DNA of 5,661 nucleotides, taken from assembly GCA_017379815.1 (NCBI GenBank), contig JAFNVK010000042.1, positions 1 to 5,661 on the forward strand, given 5' to 3'. Shown piece by piece: positions 4,663 through 5,661 of this stretch (within the stretch, counting starts at the first letter, position 1; every line of letters starts with the position of its first letter). Made by a program: the position numbers and the translations under genes. The notes beneath the pieces are model-generated. The model worked only from the letters and a program-made list of their open reading frames with translations, was not told the origin of the DNA and ran no database searches. The DNA is from Clostridia bacterium (lineage in GTDB: Bacteria; Bacillota; Clostridia; Oscillospirales; CAG-272).

Positions 4663-5661
4663 ATGCAATTTTCCGAACGCATCAACACGCTGGCCGAGGA
4701 GGCCGAGAGGGCACTCGCCCCGCATTTTGCACGCATTGACCGCATCGCCTATGAGAACACCGCTCGCGTGATGGACGCCTTCCGCAACCACCGCGTGGCC
4801 GACGCGATGTTCCAATCCTCCTCGGGCTACGGCTACGACGATCGCGGCCGCGACACGCTAGACGAGATCTGGGCCGAGGTCATGGGAGCGGAGGCCGCTC
4901 TCGTGCGCCACAACATCGTCAGCGGCACGCACGCGCTTTCCATCGGCCTTTTCGGCATTCTGCGCCCCGGGGACGTGATGTATTCCATCGCGGGCAAGCC
5001 CTACGACACGCTGGAGGAGGTCATCGGACTTTCGGGTAACCCGGGAGACGGCTCCCTTCGCGATTTTGGCGTAGACTATGCCCAGACCGAGCTTTCCACC
5101 CTTGACGGCGGCTTTGATTTTGCCGCTATCCGAAAGACGCTTGAGCGTCTTGGCGAGCGCGTCAAGATGGTCTTCATTCAGCGCTCCAAGGGATACCTTA
5201 ACCGCAAGACCTTGAGCGTGGCCGAGATCGGCGAGGCTGTTCGCTTCGTCAAGGCCATTCGCCCCGAGGTCTACGTGGTGGTGGACAACTGCTACGGCGA
5301 ATTTGTGGAGACGGTTGAGCCCTGCTCGGTAGGAGCGGATCTTGTGATCGGCTCGCTCATCAAAAATCCCGGCGGCGGAATTGCCGAAACGGGAGGCTAC
5401 CTTGCCGGCACCAAGCGTGCCGTGGAGCTTGCATCCTACCGCCTTACCTCGGTGGGCATCGGTGCGGAGGCGGGCGCCACCATCGGGCAGAATAAGTCGA
5501 TGTATAAGGGGCTGTTCTTCGCTCCGCACACCACCGCCCAGGCGCTCAAGACCGCGCATCTGGCGGCCTATATCTTTGAACAGCTGGGATACGCCGTTGA
5601 GCCCTCCTGGAACGAGGAGCGTCACGACATCATCCAATCGGTCATCACGGGCAGTGCAGAC
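4663..5661 (+). CDS. PLP-dependent enzyme, Met_gamma_lyase/aluminum resistance (YnbB-like) family, 3'-truncated
   Basis: Open to the right edge, 333 residues of a family usually a little over 400. These fold-type I PLP enzymes are annotated as methionine gamma-lyase-related or aluminum resistance proteins (Pfam PF06838; YnbB in Bacillus). They probably act on sulfur amino acids in the cytoplasm, but the true substrate is not settled. Motifs are SSGYGYDDRGRD (53-64), VRHNIVSGTHAL (82-92), which should hold the cofactor phosphate, VDNCYGEF (207-214) with Asp208 for the PLP ring nitrogen, and GSLIKNPGGGIAETGGY (230-246) with Lys234 as the expected Schiff-base lysine. The ATG at 4663 fits the family's N-terminus. 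The Shine-Dalgarno is poor: AGGA at 4656-4659 is only 3 bases away and GAAAGG at 4643-4648 is 14 away, suggesting modest or coupled translation. The large antisense frame here is a shadow. Confidence 0.93.
   Translation, partial: MQFSERINTLAEEAERALAPHFARIDRIAYENTARVMDAFRNHRVADAMFQSSSGYGYDDRGRDTLDEIWAEVMGAEAALVRHNIVSGTHALSIGLFGILRPGDVMYSIAGKPYDTLEEVIGLSGNPGDGSLRDFGVDYAQTELSTLDGGFDFAAIRKTLERLGERVKMVFIQRSKGYLNRKTLSVAEIGEAVRFVKAIRPEVYVVVDNCYGEFVETVEPCSVGADLVIGSLIKNPGGGIAETGGYLAGTKRAVELASYRLTSVGIGAEAGATIGQNKSMYKGLFFAPHTTAQALKTAHLAAYIFEQLGYAVEPSWNEERHDIIQSVITGSAD

Noticed and set aside
4858..5637. 259-residue minus-strand open frame at the right edge
   Set aside because: It is antisense to the PLP enzyme, whose SGTHA, DNCYGEF and IKNPGGG motifs are unmistakable. 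No promoter or family motif supports it.
1..5661. Search for a defence system, prophage, insertion sequence, CRISPR array or toxin-antitoxin pair
   Set aside because: No transposase, integrase, repeat-spacer pattern, nuclease or small toxin-antitoxin frames were seen. The genes are housekeeping or uncharacterised membrane proteins.

Overview
The window looks like a contig from a G+C-rich member of the Firmicutes, probably an uncultured gut-type clostridium. The evidence is a clostridial-style MurD, two DUF975 membrane proteins, a 'methionine gamma-lyase/aluminum resistance' family protein, TATAAT/TTGACA-like promoters and AGGAGG-type ribosome binding sites. No species can be named from the sequence alone.

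Layout. (1) Bases 1-113 do not belong with the rest. They are about one third G+C and encode, on the plus strand, 37 residues of the N-terminal part of RNA polymerase beta (RpoB), with every Arg written as AGA. The frame stops abruptly at about 111-114, where a G+C-rich gene on the opposite strand is also cut. This is best read as a chimeric join between two genomes. (2) 113-826, minus strand: N-terminal ATPase/transducer part of a divergent GyrB/ParE-type topoisomerase subunit, losing its 3' end at the join. (3) 827-1025: divergent intergenic region with one well-formed sigma-A-type promoter facing each way and a TTTGAAAA/TTTTCAAA dyad. (4) 1026-2462, plus: complete murD. (5) 2463-2614: strong promoter and a structured leader. 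(6) 2615-3571 and 3659-4603, plus: two tandem, diverged DUF975 multi-pass membrane proteins. Between them lies a second, mutated copy of the first gene's 3' end. (7) 4663-5661, plus: PLP-dependent enzyme of the Met_gamma_lyase (YnbB/aluminum resistance) family, open at the right edge.

Functionally, this is a chromosomal housekeeping neighbourhood: DNA topology, peptidoglycan precursor synthesis and sulfur amino acid/PLP enzymology, with a pair of uncharacterised membrane proteins. The DUF975 pair probably forms a transcription unit from the promoter at 2528-2556, possibly reading into the PLP enzyme, because no convincing terminator separates them. I found no mobile element, CRISPR array, tRNA or rRNA. 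The points most worth a second look are the chimeric join, the repeated gene tail between the DUF975 genes, and the possible SD-sequestering leader of the first DUF975 gene.
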